A DNA stretch of 7,238 nt, taken from contig JAOZLO010000092.1 in assembly GCA_029934775.1 (NCBI GenBank), positions 1 through 7,238 of the forward strand, written 5' to 3'. Within the stretch, counting starts at the first letter, position 1. Each line of letters opens with the position of its first letter. The notes under the pieces are model-generated. The model was not told the origin of the DNA. It made no database searches and was given only the letters and a program-made list of their open reading frames with translations. Below, piece after piece: positions 5,094-7,238 of this stretch. Both the position numbers and the translations under genes were made by a program. This DNA is from Desulfocapsaceae bacterium (lineage in GTDB: Bacteria; Desulfobacterota; Desulfobulbia; Desulfobulbales; Desulfocapsaceae).

Positions 5094-7238
5094 TCAAGCA
5101 GAAATTTGAACTGCATCAGCCTGTTTTCCACCTTCTTTTGCCACCATAATAAAAATAAGTGGGATAAAGAGAAGTGTTAGAAAAGTGCCGACGATAAGTC
5201 CACCTATTGCAACAGCACCAAGAGGGGCTAACCGTTCAAGGCCAATGGCCGAACCAAGAGCGACAGGCAGCATACCGGCAGCCACGGCAAAAGCGGTCAT
5301 CAGTACCGGTCTGGTACGGATTTTGATCGATTCGAGCATCGCCTCTTTTTGGGCCATCCCTTCCATCATCTTTTCCTGGGCAAAATGGATGAGAAGAATA
5401 GCATTATTAACAATGATGCCGGAGAGAAGAATAAAACCCATCATGGCCGGCATAGAGACATGATAATTAAGAAGAAGGATGGTCCAGGAAGCACCAATAA
5501 TAGTCAGCGGAATAGAGAGCACAATCATGATGGCCACTTTAACACTGTCAAAAAGAGCAATCAGGGTAAAAAAGATAAGGATCACTGCAAAACCAATGGC
5601 TCCGCCCATCCTCCCGGCGGCACTTTTAAACTGTTTAACATCTCCACTCTGCTCCATAGTCACCGATGAGGGCAGTTTCGACCCCTTGAAAGCCTTCTCA
5701 AAATCTGCCATGATATGAGAAATAGCGGCTTTTTCTCTTGATCCATACACATTGAGGGTATAATTCAACCCTTCCCTGGTGATGACCCCTGGTTCCCGGT
5801 CACTTTTAAAAGTAGCAATGGCGGCCAGGGGAATTTTTCCCTTTGGAGAATCAAGCAGGGTAGATTGCAGGATATCTACACTATCCCGCTGCTCTTCAGG
5901 CAGCCAGACACGTACCCCGAAATCAACACTGTTCTGCAGTGGAAAAGAGGCGACCAGGGCACCTCGTAAAACAGCCTGTAACTGGCCGGCAATATCTCCA
6001 CTTTTGAGGCCATATAGTGCAGCTCGAGCCTGATCTATTTCAAGGTTATATACGGTTTTATCGTTATGCCAGGACCTGGCAACAGAAACCAGACCTTTAG
6101 TTTTATAGAAAGCCTGTTCCACCAGATCTCCAGCTTTTTCCAGATCAACAAAGCTTGGGCTGAAGAGTGTTACATCAATACTTGCCCGAATACTTGCCAT
6201 GGCTGTTGCCCCGTAATCCACCACCTCAAGGCTCTTAATATTGTCAATTTCAGCAAGGAGAGGACGCAGCCGATGCTCTATATCCCAGATAGTTTCCTCA
6301 CGTTCATAGCGATTTACATAGGTGGCGGTAATGGCAATATGATCGATACCACTGCCGCTGCCGATACTGAGTACTCCCGGTTCACTGCCGATAGCTGAAG
6401 AGAGACGGAGCAGAGGACCGTTTTCTTGCAGAATTGTATTCACCTGCTCAACAATATGCCGGCTTGCAGCAATGGGCAGATTGGGATCTGTTACAATACT
6501 GACTTTCACACCACCGGTATCCATGGGAGGCAGCAGTTCCTGCCCTACCGTAGGCATCACACCCCGTACACTGATTGCAAAAAGCAGGGCCAGGCAAAAA
6601 AAATAACCTATTGCCACAATTTTACGATCCACAGCCAGGTCTACAGCTGCAGAAAAGAAGGAGCGTATCTGGTCCAAAACAAAACCTGTAATACGAAAGA
6701 AAAAATTTTCCAACCGTATTAACCATGGCCACTCTATGGTCAGTATCTTCAAAGAAAGCAAGGGTACTGCTGTAATGGAAATAACATAGGAGGCAGTAAG
6801 CGCCAGAAGCAGTGTGCTCACCAGGGGACGAAATATAGTCTGAGGATAACCACCGACAAAGAGGATTGGGGCCAGGGCAATCATCGTGGTGATGGTACCG
6901 GAAAGATCAGCAAACATGATCTCCTTAGTTCCGGTAAGGACTGATTTACCGATATCGCCTCTCCCTTCTTTATAGTGGCGCTCAATATTCTCCATTACCA
7001 CAACCGTATCGTCAAGCAGCAGACCAAGGGCCAGGATAATACCTGTTAGAGTTACCACATTAAACTCAATTCCTACAATCCACATCAGGGCAATGGTTGA
7101 TGCGTAAACAATTGGAATAGTGGCAAGAACAATAAGAACCTGCCTAAAACTCGCTAGAAAGAAGAACACCACAATGGTGGACATGATAATGGCGTCCCGC
7201 AGGGATTCGAACATATTCTCCGTACTTTGAACAATGAC
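5094..7238 (-). CDS. RND-family efflux transporter permease, N-terminus beyond window
   Basis: The last 714 or so residues of a resistance-nodulation-division proton antiporter of the inner membrane, which with an adaptor and an outer-membrane channel exports drugs, metals or other compounds. The frame is open to the right edge (VIVQSTEN precedes the first in-window Met at 7214), so that Met is internal. From that Met, membrane segments lie at about 8-24, 28-48, 52-75, 104-122, 128-155 and 200-218. TM4 carries the proton-relay pair LALGLLLDDTVVVMENIERH (Asp68-Asp69). A large periplasmic domain runs about 219-535, starting LLPPMDTGGVKVSIV. TM8-12 follow, with the TM10 region reading SGIIVNNAILLIHFAQE (about 598-614) and the conserved end IRTRPVLMTAFAVAAGMLP (632-650). 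About 637 residues follow the Asp pair, as in AcrB-size proteins, so roughly 330 residues are missing. TM10 has Asn-Asn where AcrB has Lys940; this variant occurs in other RND groups. Substrate is not inferable, and adaptor genes would lie to the right. Confidence 0.93.
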   Translation of the reverse strand, partial: VIVQSTENMFESLRDAIIMSTIVVFFFLASFRQVLIVLATIPIVYASTIALMWIVGIEFNVVTLTGIILALGLLLDDTVVVMENIERHYKEGRGDIGKSVLTGTKEIMFADLSGTITTMIALAPILFVGGYPQTIFRPLVSTLLLALTASYVISITAVPLLSLKILTIEWPWLIRLENFFFRITGFVLDQIRSFFSAAVDLAVDRKIVAIGYFFCLALLFAISVRGVMPTVGQELLPPMDTGGVKVSIVTDPNLPIAASRHIVEQVNTILQENGPLLRLSSAIGSEPGVLSIGSGSGIDHIAITATYVNRYEREETIWDIEHRLRPLLAEIDNIKSLEVVDYGATAMASIRASIDVTLFSPSFVDLEKAGDLVEQAFYKTKGLVSVARSWHNDKTVYNLEIDQARAALYGLKSGDIAGQLQAVLRGALVASFPLQNSVDFGVRVWLPEEQRDSVDILQSTLLDSPKGKIPLAAIATFKSDREPGVITREGLNYTLNVYGSREKAAISHIMADFEKAFKGSKLPSSVTMEQSGDVKQFKSAAGRMGGAIGFAVILIFFTLIALFDSVKVAIMIVLSIPLTIIGASWTILLLNYHVSMPAMMGFILLSGIIVNNAILLIHFAQEKMMEGMAQKEAMLESIKIRTRPVLMTAFAVAAGMLPVALGSAIGLERLAPLGAVAIGGLIVGTFLTLLFIPLIFIMVAKEGGKQADAVQISA

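Noticed and set aside
5185..6722. Several plus-strand open frames of 79-110 codons
   Set aside because: All are antisense to the RND transporter, whose conserved membrane and relay motifs are unambiguous.

Overview
The window comes from a Gram-negative bacterium. The evidence is two predicted lipoproteins with lipobox signal peptides, an outer-membrane porin-like beta-barrel protein and an RND inner-membrane efflux pump. Finer placement is uncertain; the gene mix would fit a deltaproteobacterium/Desulfobacterota-type genome, but that is an impression and not something the sequence shows.

Left arm (1-2758, minus strand): a two-gene operon. The first gene encodes a ClsC-like phospholipase D (PLD) superfamily lipoprotein with two HKD-type motifs. 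Fourteen bases after its stop comes a second lipoprotein gene, for an endonuclease/exonuclease/phosphatase (EEP, DNase I-like) enzyme, which runs off the left edge missing only its last residues. Two unrelated phosphodiesterase folds, both lipid-anchored and translationally coupled, suggest one shared task in the cell envelope. That task could be turnover of lipids or nucleic acids; the substrate cannot be read from the sequence.

Middle (2759-5093): a patchwork. A plus-strand gene for a porin-like protein (about 3547-4836) stands between two gene remnants that I could recognise by translation. On its left is the C-terminal end of a second, different ClsC-type PLD protein (3077-3373, plus strand), starting just before the GSLNLDPRS motif and keeping the family C-terminus. 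On its right, on the minus strand, is the N-terminus of a glyoxalase II / metallo-beta-lactamase-fold hydrolase (5012-4853), which still has a strong ribosome binding site but stops after 28 codons with an apparent frameshift. A pair of imperfect 24/25-base direct repeats brackets the PLD remnant. The area looks like a decayed or rearranged junction.

Right arm (5094-7238, minus strand): the last about 714 residues of an RND-family efflux transporter, running off the right edge. The glyoxalase remnant lies 81 bases downstream of it on the same strand and may once have been read with it. The porin-like gene and the RND gene converge, and I see no convincing terminator between them. No RNA genes, CRISPR arrays or intact mobile elements were seen.
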